Under the pieces are notes generated by a model. The model searched no databases. It was not told the DNA's origin and saw nothing but the letters and a program-made list of their open reading frames with translations. A stretch of 64,000 nt of DNA from Heterotrichella gracilis (Eukaryota; Sar; Xanthophyceae; Tribonematales; Xanthonemataceae), in assembly GCA_032358255.1 (NCBI GenBank), contig JAULBX010019522.1:1-64000 (forward strand). The letters are read 5' to 3'. Positions within the stretch are counted from its first letter, which is position 1. Every line of letters begins with the position of its first letter. A program made the translations under genes and the position numbers. Positions 46,201-57,993 of this stretch are shown piece after piece.

Positions 46201-48713
46201 TCACAAACCCTTTCCCTCCTGCCCTGCAGCCGGCACCTGCTACATGTTCAGCGCCCCCGGCACCGCCGCCACCGTCGCCACCGTCTCCCCCGCCACCTCA
46301 TGCGAGTGCTCGGATGCCTGCGTGGCAGCCTCAGACTGCAACTACCGCCGCTACTGCCCCATTGGCATGATGCCCCGTGACTGCGCCCTTGTCTCCCTGC
46401 GCCGCGACTACGACAACACTGGAGCCAACTGCCCCGCCCCACCAAGTAAGTGAAAACCTAATACCCTGGCCTGCCCACTTTGAGTGCACATGTGTCCTGC
46501 ATGCCCTTATCTTGGGTTGTTTAGGGACTGCATGTTGCCGGATGCCCCACAGCCATATTAGACTATTGAGATATTTGGCGCCATAGCCCTTCCATTGTAC
46601 CCAAATGCGCACCTGCCACCACCAAGACATTCACTCTTCTCATCCCTCTTGCAGGCCCTCCCCCCTCCCCCTCCCCTCCCCCACCCCCACCATCCCCCCC
46701 ACCACCCGCCATGTACCAGCGCTGCAACCTCTTCGACGTCAACCAAGGCCTCATCACCTCGGTGGATGTTACGACCTCCGGAGCGACCATCGGATTCTCC
46801 TGCCAGTGCATGGCTGAGTGCGCCAACCTCGACGCTTGCGAGTACCGCTCATTCTGCGACGCCACCACCAATGACAAGGACTGCATGCGCAAGACCCTGG
46901 TGCCAGTGGCTTCCTCCACCGGAGCTAACTGCCAGAGCCCCCCCTGTGAGTTTGTTACCTTAAAACCCTTGATCAGGGCTCTGGATTGTGTTATGTGTGT
47001 GCATGCGTATGCCTGGATTGTGCTGCTTGCTGCAAGGTGCTATACCTGACCTGTGCCTATGTCCCAATATGTATTATATTATAAATATGCACCTGTATAT
47101 CCTGTTCTGAAATCTTCCTATCGACCAGATGCTTACCCCTCCCCTTTTTGCTTGCAGCCCCTCCTCCCCCCTCCCCCAGCCCGCCACCAAGGGGCAAGCA
47201 GGCCAATGGCTGGGGCAACCGCTGCGTGATGTACGACATCAAGGCAAAGAACTACCTCACAACCATCATGACCACCGTGGCCGCAACCCAAGATTCCTAC
47301 AAGTGCTTGTAAGTTCCAAACCCTAAACCCTGTGCTGCATGGTGGCACCATGTGCTAAACCCCAGACTAGGTACCATGTGCTAGACCCTAGACTTGTACC
47401 ATGTGGTGCGCAAACCTGGAACAGGCAGGACAGTAGTCGCTTGCTGTCCCCCATCCCCGCCTCTCACTGCTCCCCTCCCCGTTCCACAGGTGCTACAACA
47501 CCTGCGCTGCTGACCCCAACTGCGTGAGCCGCCGCTACTGCGATGACACCACCACCTCAACAGCCTGCACAGCTTCACCCTCCTATGGGGATCAGGACAC
47601 CACCAACTCTGTCTGCCCAGCGCCACCACCATCCCCACCACCAAACGCCAGCCCACCCCCACCCCCACCATCCCCACCCCTCATCGACCCCAACCTGTAC
47701 AGCAAGCACGGTACGTGTTCTAACCCCCCTGTGCTGTTGTAAACCCTTTGAAGGGTCGCAAGTGGCCAAATTGCTTCACTTGTTCCTCCCTTTATCCGCG
47801 CAGTTTCATCAGCCCACCTCTGCCTAATTGCGCCCCTTTCTGTTTATCATGTGTCCTAAAACATTACTGATTACATTCCCAATCGGCCCCCACCAACCCC
47901 GCTTGCACCGTTGTATTGCCTCCCCACTCACCCTCCTGCTCCCCGCCTTGCAGATGACACCTGCTACCTCTACACCTCCAACGTGGGTGGCGTGGCCTCA
48001 CTCATCTCAGTTACAGCTAACCCATCCACTACATGCGACTGCTACAAGGCATGCTTGGATGACGACAGGTGCAACTACAGGAAGTTCTGCTCAAGCTCAA
48101 TTGCTGGCGCCGACGATGCTGCCCAGCGCAAGGCCTGCGCCGTCACCACCCTGCAGTACGCATTTGACAGCACTGGCGCCAACTGCGATGCCTCTCCACG
48201 TACGTCCTGTCCCCTACCTCCCCTCACCTTTGCAGCTGTGGCCTCATTATTCTTCCAGCTGTGCCATGCATTTGCCTTCTGTTTGCCTTGTATGAATCTA
48301 ACTTCATATAACTGCAGTGATGCATGGTGCACGCCAATCACCATCCTACCCTGCAATTAATACATACTCTCCTGGCTGATTATGCTGACCCTTTTCTTTC
48401 CTTCCCTGCAGCTCCCCCTGTCCAGTCCCCATCCCCCCCTGCCACCCCCCCACCCCCACCACTCCAGTACCGCGGCTCCCAGTGCTTCCAGTACACCGCC
48501 ATCGGCATCACCATCAACTCCTTCTACAAGCAGACCACCCTGGACATCTGCTCCTGCCAGCAGGCATGCAACAACGACGCCAACTGCTTCGGCTACAAGG
48601 CATGCGTGTCCAAGGATGGCGTGGTGTCTGGCGCAGCGTGCGACATTGTCAAGATCCGGGCCTTCAATGATGTGTCAGGCACTGGATGCTCAGCTTCCCG
48701 CCGCCTGCTGTAG
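43250..48713 (+). CDS. Modular secreted protein: repeated eight-Cys modules with Pro-rich linkers
   Basis: Thirteen exons fit in phase to 832 residues: 43250-43325, 43728-43878, 44137-44330, 44561-44617, 44910-45119, 45384-45600, 45847-46013, 46230-46445, 46655-46945, 47158-47308, 47490-47710, 47954-48199 and 48412-48713. Exon 1 encodes a signal peptide (LACLSLLLGAQFA). Exons 2-3 form a WSC-like head (VGCYDSASIAGADV, GVITCTYGSD). Seven modules follow. A typical core is CECFNVCAADTNCAYRVNC, CECSDACVAASDCNYRRYC or CSCQQACNNDANCFGYKAC, with an outer Cys pair ending in NC. Linkers are PPPSPSPPPP, as in hydroxyproline-rich algal wall proteins. The spacing C-x-C-x3-C-x5-C-x5-C is constant. Most linker introns are phase 1, so modules are symmetric. 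I do not recognise a named family; a wall or matrix role is inferred. Confidence 0.85.
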
Positions 48714-51700
48714 AGTCACCTCAGGTCTGAGTACTGTCGCATATGGTATTCTGGGATTCTGCATGCAATTGTGGGGATCCGGCTAGACTGTTTGCGTGCT
48801 ATTTTTTTCTGTCAATTTGCCGTGAGGCGGCAAGATTTGGACCAAGTGAAAATAGTTTCGCATTTACCCTTCCAGTGCCCTTACACAATTTTTTCCTTGT
48901 GATCCCTTGTGATCTGGTGCCTGTTCCAATCCCAATACGTTTGCCTTGATCCAGCACATATAGCAAGTATTTGCCATGTGGTTTGGCACAACCAATAAAC
49001 AGATGATGTGCATTGATGTTTTCCTTATCTATATGCAACATGAAGTGGCAAATGTTGCAGATAGTGGAGTGTTGTTTGAGGCCCATTTCCCAATAAAGCG
49101 GCATCTTTTGCGCAGCGCGTTCATTCCCAGTTGGAACGACGCCTATTTCCCTCGACGTTATGATAATCAGCCTTGCATTGCAGGCTGCCTGATCATTTGC
49201 CCACCTCAGCACCTTTGACAACAAAAGGTTTTTGCAACTGGTTTTCACAGTTCAGCCAAGTAGGTACACAGCCTGCCCATAGCTCGGGTAGCACCATCTT
49301 CAGATATAAACCCCCTGTTTTTTCAATAGTCTGATAGGGTTCAATACATTTAAAGGGATGACCATGTGGTTCCTCGTGTTTCACTAGTACCCAGTGGTAG
49401 AGTAGTGTTCATTCTGTTGTTTGGCAGCCGCAGCCTTTGCAAGTAGCATTGCATTTGCAAGGCGTGCCGCTTTTTATTCTGAGCACAAGTTTGAGTTCGG
49501 TCCATCTAAAGTCAGTTCCTTTGAGCTACTTTGCAAGATGTACTCAGCTAATAAACATTTAGGCCAGCCATTTTGTGGCCCGCAATTTTGTGCTAGCAGC
49601 TGCTCAACACGCCATTTGATGTGACAGCAACGCTGTAAATAAAACCACTTGCTATCTTTGAAAGACACAACGTTGTGTACACATTGTGACAATTTTGGCT
49701 TGGCAGCTGTGCCATGGCGGCTTAGTTCTATAAGCCCAAGGGCCTGCTCAGTCTGCAACTGCATCTGATATCATATTTGAATTCATTATATTTGAATTCA
49801 TTCTTTGATATCATATATGCGGCATTGAATTCCTGGGTGGGGCATGCAACGTGATGACTATATGCCGTCTCCTGCTGACACAAAGTTACAGCTTTGCCAC
49901 AACCATGATGGTTGCAATTGGTATGTCAACCCTAAGGGTCTTGGCAAAATTGACGGATCATCCATGCACATGCAATACCGGTCAGTAATGTTTATACCAT
50001 GCCTAATTTTAAAAATGTGGTCTGGTGTAATACTGCTGGATGATCATTTGACACATTAAGCCTGGCATATGCCAGTCCATTAGCAATATGTACATATGTA
50101 TTCCACGCGCGTCGCGCTGGGCGCCCAGAGTAGCACAGATCAAGTCAAATAGAGTCGACCGTCGGCACATGGATGCTGTGGGCGTGTATGCATTATAATC
50201 ATGCCCCAGATGGAAAAAGACCTACTAGTAACCTGTGAGTCACTCCAGCAGGCCAAGGACCACTGCCTCCTCACCAGCACCGCAGCAGGACCAATCATGA
50301 CTATATAGGCTAATAGCTAGATAGTATCCGCATGCAGATTCGCCGTTAGCATATTGGCCTTGCCACACAGCACCACAGTGCCTGCATGGCACTGATATTG
50401 CAGGCAGCAACCAGAGCCACGCTGGGAAGCCCCAGGTAGGTTGCATACCCCTGGCAGGCGTGGCGGTGCGTGGCGGCACCTGGTCCACTGGCAGGGATGG
50501 CAGAGTAGGCAGAGTGCACGCCAGAAGCTGCAGCGATGATTTGACACCCGTAGAAACAGCAAAAGCACTCAGTGTGTGTGGTCGCAGATAGAGCCTTTGC
50601 AGTGAATGCTTCTGCTGAATTGAATGACCAGCCCAGTAAATAATACATGCTTTTCCCCCAGCCCCCCCCTTCCTCTTCTCCTACTTCACCCTCTTCATTC
50701 ACTTGTTATTTCATCGGATACATTCAATTTCCAAGTCAGTATAAGCGCTAGCAAATAATTCATACCTTTTATGCCAGTCTGTACCCCTCCCCCAACCCCC
50801 CTCTCTTCATCCACTTCATTCACTTCAAACTTGGGCTAAAAGAAAAAAAATCAATTCTCAGGTTAAATGGTCCCCTCCCTCCAACCCACTGTAGCGCCTT
50901 GCTTTGGAAGCCCTACCTTCAAAATTCAAAAGACGTGTCTAGGGTTGGCTGTGAGCGTACACAAACCTAAACCCGAAACCCCTGCAGGGGCAGACCCTAA
51001 TATTTTGAGTCCTGCGGGTGCAAACCCAGATCCTAGAATAAAGAGTGCGGGCGTACGCAACCCTAAACCCTAAAACCCTGCGCTAGTAATCCATAAGCCT
51101 TGCGCACTCAACCTGAAAGGTGAACTTTAAATCGGTTAGCGTACACAACCCTAGGCCTAATCCTGCGGGGATAAACCCTGAAGCTCTAAACCCTAAAAAA
51201 TAGTCTCTTTATTGTGCGGGTGGATAACTCTACCCTACAGCCCCGCAAGAGCACATCATACATGTAAACTCTCAAGTTCGGTACCCTGAGCCTAAACAAT
51301 CTGGGGGAGACCTCTGCATGGACTACCCTGAAGTGTTGTATCAACGTGGTTGCTTTATGGGTGAACAGGCAAGGTAGGCGAAACAGGTTTGGGGAGTACA
51401 GAACCAGAAGTCCAAAGCAACTTGAAAACCTGATAACATACCTGAAAAAGGCAGAAACGTTGATCTCAGTACAGTATACCTCCACTTGCGGCAATGAATT
51501 CCGCCAACTTTGATGCTTGGCGGAGTTGGGGAACCATACTACAGTCTAATTGTGTTTGTTGCTGGCAGCATGGTCGCGACGCAATTTGCCCCAAGGAAGT
51601 GACGGGATGCACTGCTCTCGCAAGCAATTGGGCTGCGTGAGTGGCACATAGGTAAAGGTTGCTCGCTTGCACTATTCAGGTCACAAGCGTCCAAACAAGC

Positions 51701-52035
51701 AGATGCATGCATGCCCAATTCGGTCGACAACTCGGTCGGCAATTCGGTCAGCATATATGTAGATGCTTACTCTCTTTTAACGGTAGAGTGTACCAAACCG
51801 AATCTAGTTTACCGGGACATGCATGGTGCTGTGTTGCCGCTGACTTTTGCAGCACACACTACCCAGTACTGCAGCTGCCTACCTTTACATCTAGACTAGC
51901 CATGAACATAGAGCCAGCAAAACGTCTCTTCCAATCAACCAAAAAACTTCCTAACCCATTTTTACTTTCACTGTAAGGTGCTCAGTAAGCCAGCGCCCAA
52001 CTAGCCCATCGAACTAGGCGGACCCAGCAGCAGCC
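48714..52035. other. AT-rich interval with broken reading frames
   Basis: Between 48800 and 50060 several long protein-like frames run on the minus strand (for example GLKQHSTICNICHFMLHIDK and PKLSQCVHNVVSFKDSKWFY) but do not join. A decayed mobile-element gene is possible, family unknown. 49760-49815 has TTTGAATTCATT repeated and GATATCAT inverted. 50945-51200 has tandem GCGTACACAACCCTAAACCC-type units. No intact gene was seen. Confidence 0.35.
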
Positions 52036-55000
52036 ATGGTTCCCAGCTGCAGGCGTATAATACTGCTTGCTTATGCCCTCCTTCCCTTCCTCTTCCTCCT
52101 TCGCCTAGCCACTTGCAACGTGGAGCCCTTCCATAACTACAGGCAGCACTCCATGCGGACACTGGCGCGCATCAGCAGGGCCAGGAAACACCACGTGATG
52201 CTCTACATATCAGTGCCTTCGCACTCTTGGGAGCGCAGGTAGATTTGAATAGGTGGTTGAGTTAGCCAAGGAGGTTTGCCAATTTTTCCTGCCACTTGGC
52301 ACAGCCCATAAAGCAGTAATGGCCAGTAATGGTGATACAGTTACAAGTATTGATATAGCTGCGCCAAGTGATACATGAAGGGGACTCATTATGCCAGACG
52401 GTCCTGATGTTACTGGAAGAACGGTTGTGGAAGGTGTTGATGATACACTGGTCATGGCAGCTGTGCCTGAAAGTAAATGTTTCTTGGTGCATCTGCCTAG
52501 TTTGTGGCCACCAGATGTGTATACTCTGCTGGCCAACCAGGCCAACTTAGCCAACCTATCTACCTACCGAGCATACCTAGCGGGGCCAATGAACTGCATG
52601 TGCACATAGTCAACCTATGAAGGGTGATGAATTTGAATAGCCATTTATTCTTATTATATTTTTCTAAGGGCAATTTGTTTTATCCTTACTTTTGATGGGA
52701 AACAATATTATTTCTAGACTAAACATCAGGCTGTTGTTTTTTTCATCTTGGCCAATGAAAGCAAGCATCGTTGATCATACATTTTTTGGCTAAAAATGTT
52801 TGATTTGTACGTTTTTGTGCCCATGTATTTTTATGCTTATCAACCTTCATATGTCGACCATTGGGGGTGCATTCCGGTGCATTCATCCGGTGCCACCACG
52901 ATGGCCTCATGTGCTCAAATTCTGCATAGCCATGCTCATACCCCTGCCAATCTGAGACTCTTGCGGTCGGCCGCGTCAGCAAAGAACGTTACCAATCATA
53001 CCCCCTGCAAAGGACCTTTCAATAACCTCGTCCTTACCCTGAACCCTAAATCTTACACTCTAATCCTTCTGTACTGCTCCTGCTAGGGCTGCCATCCGGT
53101 CCACCTGGCTGTACAATCGCTCCACACACCTACCCCACTATGCGCTGCGATTCCTCGTCTCCCCTGGGGATCCTGTGCATGAGGAGGAGGCCTGTGAAGA
53201 TGACCTGGCATTGGTTGATCCTCAGTTTGCAACTGGTAGCGGTAACCACTCAGTTATAGCGCACAAGATCATCTATGGCTTCTGGTGCGCGGTGACACAT
53301 GCATGCATTTGCTTTGTGCCGGCCTAGCAGGCCCGGGTGTTTGTGTGGTGTACCAAAGCTCTACCCCAATGTTGATGGGGCTCTGTCACTGCATGTGGGT
53401 GGAATAAGGCAGTACTCTACAGGAATTTACGAGAGATACTATTTTGGCAAGGGCAATTCTTGCATAGTTGAATAATCTGTGAAAATAAGCGAAAACAACT
53501 GCCATTTAGGGTGTTATAGGTGTTTGCATTGACAATGTAGACAATGCCGGCACCACACAACTGGTTGACAGCCACCTATGGCGCCACACATACCATCTGG
53601 TTGACACCCATCAGAAGTATAAAATGATGGCTCATGAGCACGCAAATGACTGACATGGGCACCTTCAGTACCCAACGGTGATCAAAGCATAGGAACTTTT
53701 GCTGACCAGTGTTCAATGACCACATTTAGGGTAAATAAGGCTATGTGCATTACACTACCTGCAATGATCATTTCAAGAACGACATGAAATACTTGAAAGA
53801 GTTCAGCATACTATTCCACTTTGATTACAATGTAAATACGCAAAGGCTTTGAAAAGTTCGTACGCAAGGTCAAAATGCCCACTGTCTTTGTGCAATGCAA
53901 TGCCTCCAAAACTTTGTGGTACACCACTTGCAGGTATGCCTATCATCATTTTGATTTTGATTTCTATATCCAAGCGGACGATGACTCCATTATCAATATG
54001 GGTCCTATGCTGCACATGCTCCAGACCATGATAAAGCCAGAGGATGCTCGAAGGCTGTACATGGGCGTTCCTTTAATACGCCAAGGTGCGGACCATGAAA
54101 ATTTGGAACTCCTTGGAACGAAACCTTTTTGACAAACCCCGACTACCCTGTCCAGGGCCCCGACTACCCGGGTTACGTGATCACAGAATGTCATAGCTGC
54201 CTGAAACAAATGCAAGCTGTCTCTGACCAGGTGCATTGGGTAAAGGTAACTAACTAGCAGCCCATACGGTGTTGCGCCTCCCTCTGCGTACTCTGCGCCT
54301 TTTCCCTGTTACCCTACTCAACATAAAGACATGATGCATAGGTGGCAGCTTATTTTTGACTAATCTGGCATATGCTGTTTGTGCCCCAACCCAGCTCCAA
54401 ACCTTGTTTTTAATTTGGTACCTTCATAGTTGGGACGCTAGGGTCACGTTTACCCTTTTGATGATCCATGTCTTTTGGGCGCATAAGACACCATCCCAAG
54501 AAAGGATGGTGATAACAGACTCTGAAAGTTATTGACTTGCCCGATTTTCCTGCGGTATCGCTTTTTTCCGGGAAGATGTCGACCAGCGTCATATCTGAAG
54601 TCGAAATAAAATTCTGCCGGTAGTGTGTAATATGTACCGTGTAGTGGGTAGTGGTAGAAGTGGGTAGCATTGCCCGACAGGTCTGTGTAGGTTGCCACAA
54701 AGCAGCCATAGCTTTAGCAAATTCCATTACTTCCATAACTTCCATGTGCAGCAGTTTGCGCACTTCCAATCTACCCATTCTCAGGAAGGCATGCAAGATC
54801 GCAAATGAATCACATTTGCATCTATGTCTATGTATGGACAAATTCAAAATGAAATCTTTGAGTTTCCTGACAGTCTAAATCCAGAAATTAAAATCCAGAA
54901 AGTGCCCAACTTGACAGAACGTTAATAGAACTCTCCAAATGCAGTTTTTAAACAAGTAATTAGTACACAATGCATGACCAAACCCCGCAGCTTATACAAC

Positions 55001-56147
55001 TCCATTTACTCCATTGTGTCTCACATGCTTCATTTTCCCTTTCCCACAGCCGTCGAGGGGGGTCACCTAGGAGACCCCGAAACCAAAGCATATGGTATCG
55101 ACGTCTACCCGCCCTACCATGGAGGTCCAGGTCTAGCGCTGGGCGTAGATGTGGTGCGGTATCTGGTGTTTGCAGATGCAAGCATTGGGCTGAAATTCAT
55201 GGGCTATGGTGACAGCACCCTGGGCTTGTGGCTCACCGGAATGAATATCGCAATGCAGAGCTTCCCCCTGACGTGAGTATAGAGTGCGGGAGGGTTTCCA
55301 GGGTTTTAAGATGGCAATACAGGGTTGCGGAATGTGTGGGAGTCCGATGATGGTGTAGGTGATGCAGTGCTGAACCCCGGCTGCTGGGTGAGACATTTAT
55401 ATCAAGATAAATGGCCGAGGTTTAAAAATTGTAGATTATGGGACAAGACAGCCAGACAATTGTGAATTGAAACCCCCTGCTGTCTTGCTGCTGTGCAAGG
55501 CTGCATTTTGTTTTTTTTACGGTAGAGGCATTGGCTCAAGAAGCTTGGTTGGAGTAGTTTGAGTTTGTTGAGTGTATGGAGTGGTCGGTTTAGACAGTCA
55601 TCTAAAATCTCTCTATGTGATACTAGTGGTACATGGAATTCGGATAAGGTATAGCATCTTTTGGCAACATCTGGCTGGTAGCTTCGAAGTAGTAAATGAG
55701 ACTAAAGTACACCAACTGAATTAACTGAATGGCACTTTGTGTAGTGCATGTAGGATAAGAATAATTAATTAGAAGGGTATAGCCAGCGTAATTGGCTGTG
55801 CGTCGTATACATGCTGAAGTTTCCCGTAAGGTAGACAAGTGGGCTTTGGACAAGGGCACCCAAACTGTGCATGTTGCTTTACTTGTTTTATGGTTACAAG
55901 GCTTTGCTAACTATGCCAACACCAACTATTGGCGCATCCCCACAGGCACTACCAAGACGTCAACTGGCACAACATCAAGACGTGGACCATCACTGCTGAT
56001 TCTTTCTGTGGACGTGATGCGTATGTGCTGATGCACCCATTCAAGGATCCTGGCGACATGCTACAGTACAAAAAGTGGATGACATGCGGTTTGCATGATG
56101 ACCCCTTGGATACCTTGGAAAGGACTGCTAGCTCGCCTGATGAATAA
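52036..56147 (+). CDS. GT31 family (beta-1,3-galactosyltransferase-like) type II membrane enzyme
   Basis: Exons 52036-52238, 53087-53284, 53934-54085, 55050-55272 and 55946-56147 join in phases 2, 2, 1 and 2 to give 325 residues. Known: GT31 enzymes add galactose or related sugars in beta-1,3 linkage in the Golgi. Seen: an N-terminal signal anchor (IILLAYALLPFLFLLRL), the family RAAIRSTWLYNRS, and the metal-binding acid cluster FYIQADDDSIIN. The acceptor-side motif YPPYHGGPGLALGVDVVRYL follows, then FMGYGDSTLGLWLTG at the place of the usual ED-V-LG. The tail ends FCGRDAYVLMHPF. The product is a little short for the family. A TGTAA lies at 56280-56284, about 130 bases past the stop. The introns of this gene show no exon-edge copies that I could see. 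Confidence 0.86.
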
Positions 56148-56279
56148 GAACGCACATCGTACAATTAAACATATTTAAAGTATTAGTTGACAGATGCAGA
56201 GTGAATGAACTAATCTCACTGGGCCCCAAAGTTAGTTTAGTTAGTTACAAGACAGCCGTAGTGACCCAAAGCTATCTCA

Positions 56280-56284
56280 TGTAA
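56280..56284 (+). promoter_or_regulatory. TGTAA poly(A) signal of the GT31 gene
   Basis: TGTAA about 130 bases past the stop, at normal algal spacing. Confidence 0.5.
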
Positions 56285-57789
56285 AATTGTGTACCGGGTA
56301 CTGCCGGCGTGGACTACCTTGGGGCAGGCAGGGATGTTGTAAAATAATATCAACTGTGAAGTCAACTCTCCTTATCTTCAATAGTGTGAACAAGGACATT
56401 TTTTGGTTTGTAGTCAACATGGATCAGCTCGTCTATTAGATTTGTGTTTTGTTGTCGGCCCTGTACAGAAACGTTTTGTTGGCGTTGCTAGAAGCAACAA
56501 TTAGTGTATGTAGTTAGTGTAGTACTTTAATTCTCAACAAATACATGTGCCTCAATCTGATGTATAACTAGTGTAGCTACTTAAATTTTAACATACGTGG
56601 TTTTGGGACTAAATGTTAACATAGCATGAGAAACTACATTGAATATGGCAAAATAAGTTTAATTGCTACCAAATATATATGTTCTGCTATACATATAGAT
56701 TGTGCTACCAAAAATATAGATTTATTAATGCGTTTCTAAATTGCATATGTCAGGCATCGGGAAACATTGACATATGATGTCCAATATATGCCAATGTTTG
56801 AATGTAGTATACCTTCCTACGCATGCGTCCAAAAGTATTAATGTGCCAGGTAGCCTTTGATTTCGAATTGTTCTCTACTTCACCCGCCTAACCCGTCTTT
56901 GGATGGTTCAGAATCTGCGCATTAACCTTAAACCCTCCAAGGAAAGCAGGCCCCTTCGTCACAATACTGTATAAGCAGTATCTACAGTGACACATAAATG
57001 TGACGTATAATTGGAGTGACATTTGCATTGCTCTGGCAGTAATAATGTGGCTGCCATAATTGCAATAACTCATAAATGCACATATAATTGTTTTTTTTGA
57101 AATGGCACAGTGTGTATAAACAATATTGCAAACCTCAAGCGGCTGGAGACGAAAAGCATACTGCCAACTTTGTATTATTTAAAATTATGTGGCCTGCGAT
57201 ATTGGTCTGCTTTGCTGTACTGGGCATTTTCAATATTTCCCCCCCTTAATTCCTACAGGAGGACTTTAAAATATCACCGGATATATATTTATCAAAGTCG
57301 TCCTGATTGATCAGTCGTCCTGAATATTCTACCTCGATTGGGGGCAGTTTTCTTAAATGCTGTCGACGTCGAATCCCCAGTCCCCGATTCGCGTACACGG
57401 CACACAAACGAAAAGTTTTTGATAGCCTTCACAGCATTTCTTCACACTACTATACCCGGGTACCCGGGTCGAGGTCATCTTAAGTGACCAAACGCATGTA
57501 TACACCCATAGCAAACCCATGCATGTATACAGAGTCAAATCCTGTGGATGCATGTGCCACAATTCGTACTACTTGAAGTTCCAGGGGAATTCACATGCAC
57601 GTCTGAAGCTTAGGTTTGAGCTGAGAGCTGGGTGATAGCTAGGGAAGGAAGAGCTAGCGTTCAAGTGGTCAACCGACTCCACCGAACCAAAGGTGGGCCA
57701 AGGCCCCCTTGCCAGTACATCACACATAGCCAACTAGTGTGTCTTGCCCACCCCGTGGCCCACCACCAACAACCCTCGACTCCGTTCTC
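56285..57789. other. AT-rich intergenic interval
   Basis: No gene recognised. A near-palindrome of T and A runs (ATTTTTTCTTAAAGAAAAAAAT) lies slightly beyond, at about 57868-57890. Confidence 0.4.
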
Positions 57790-57993
57790 ATGGCAGCACC
57801 CACCAGGCCTCCTTGGCCCTTGGCTGTCTGGGTGTGCATTCTGGCTGCACTTTTATCTCTTAATTTTATTTTTTCTTAAAGAAAAAAAATAGCAAAAATA
57901 AAAATATTTAGTGAAATAGCATCTTGAAGTTTTTGTTGAATAGTTATTTGAGCGTAAGATAGAGTTTTTAATTTTTGGACCCTACCGGGGCCT

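Noticed and set aside
51186-51494. Minus-strand frame with LRVYMYDVLLRG, slightly like exostosin
   Set aside because: One short similarity without other exostosin motifs, and the frame runs into CCCTAAA repeats.
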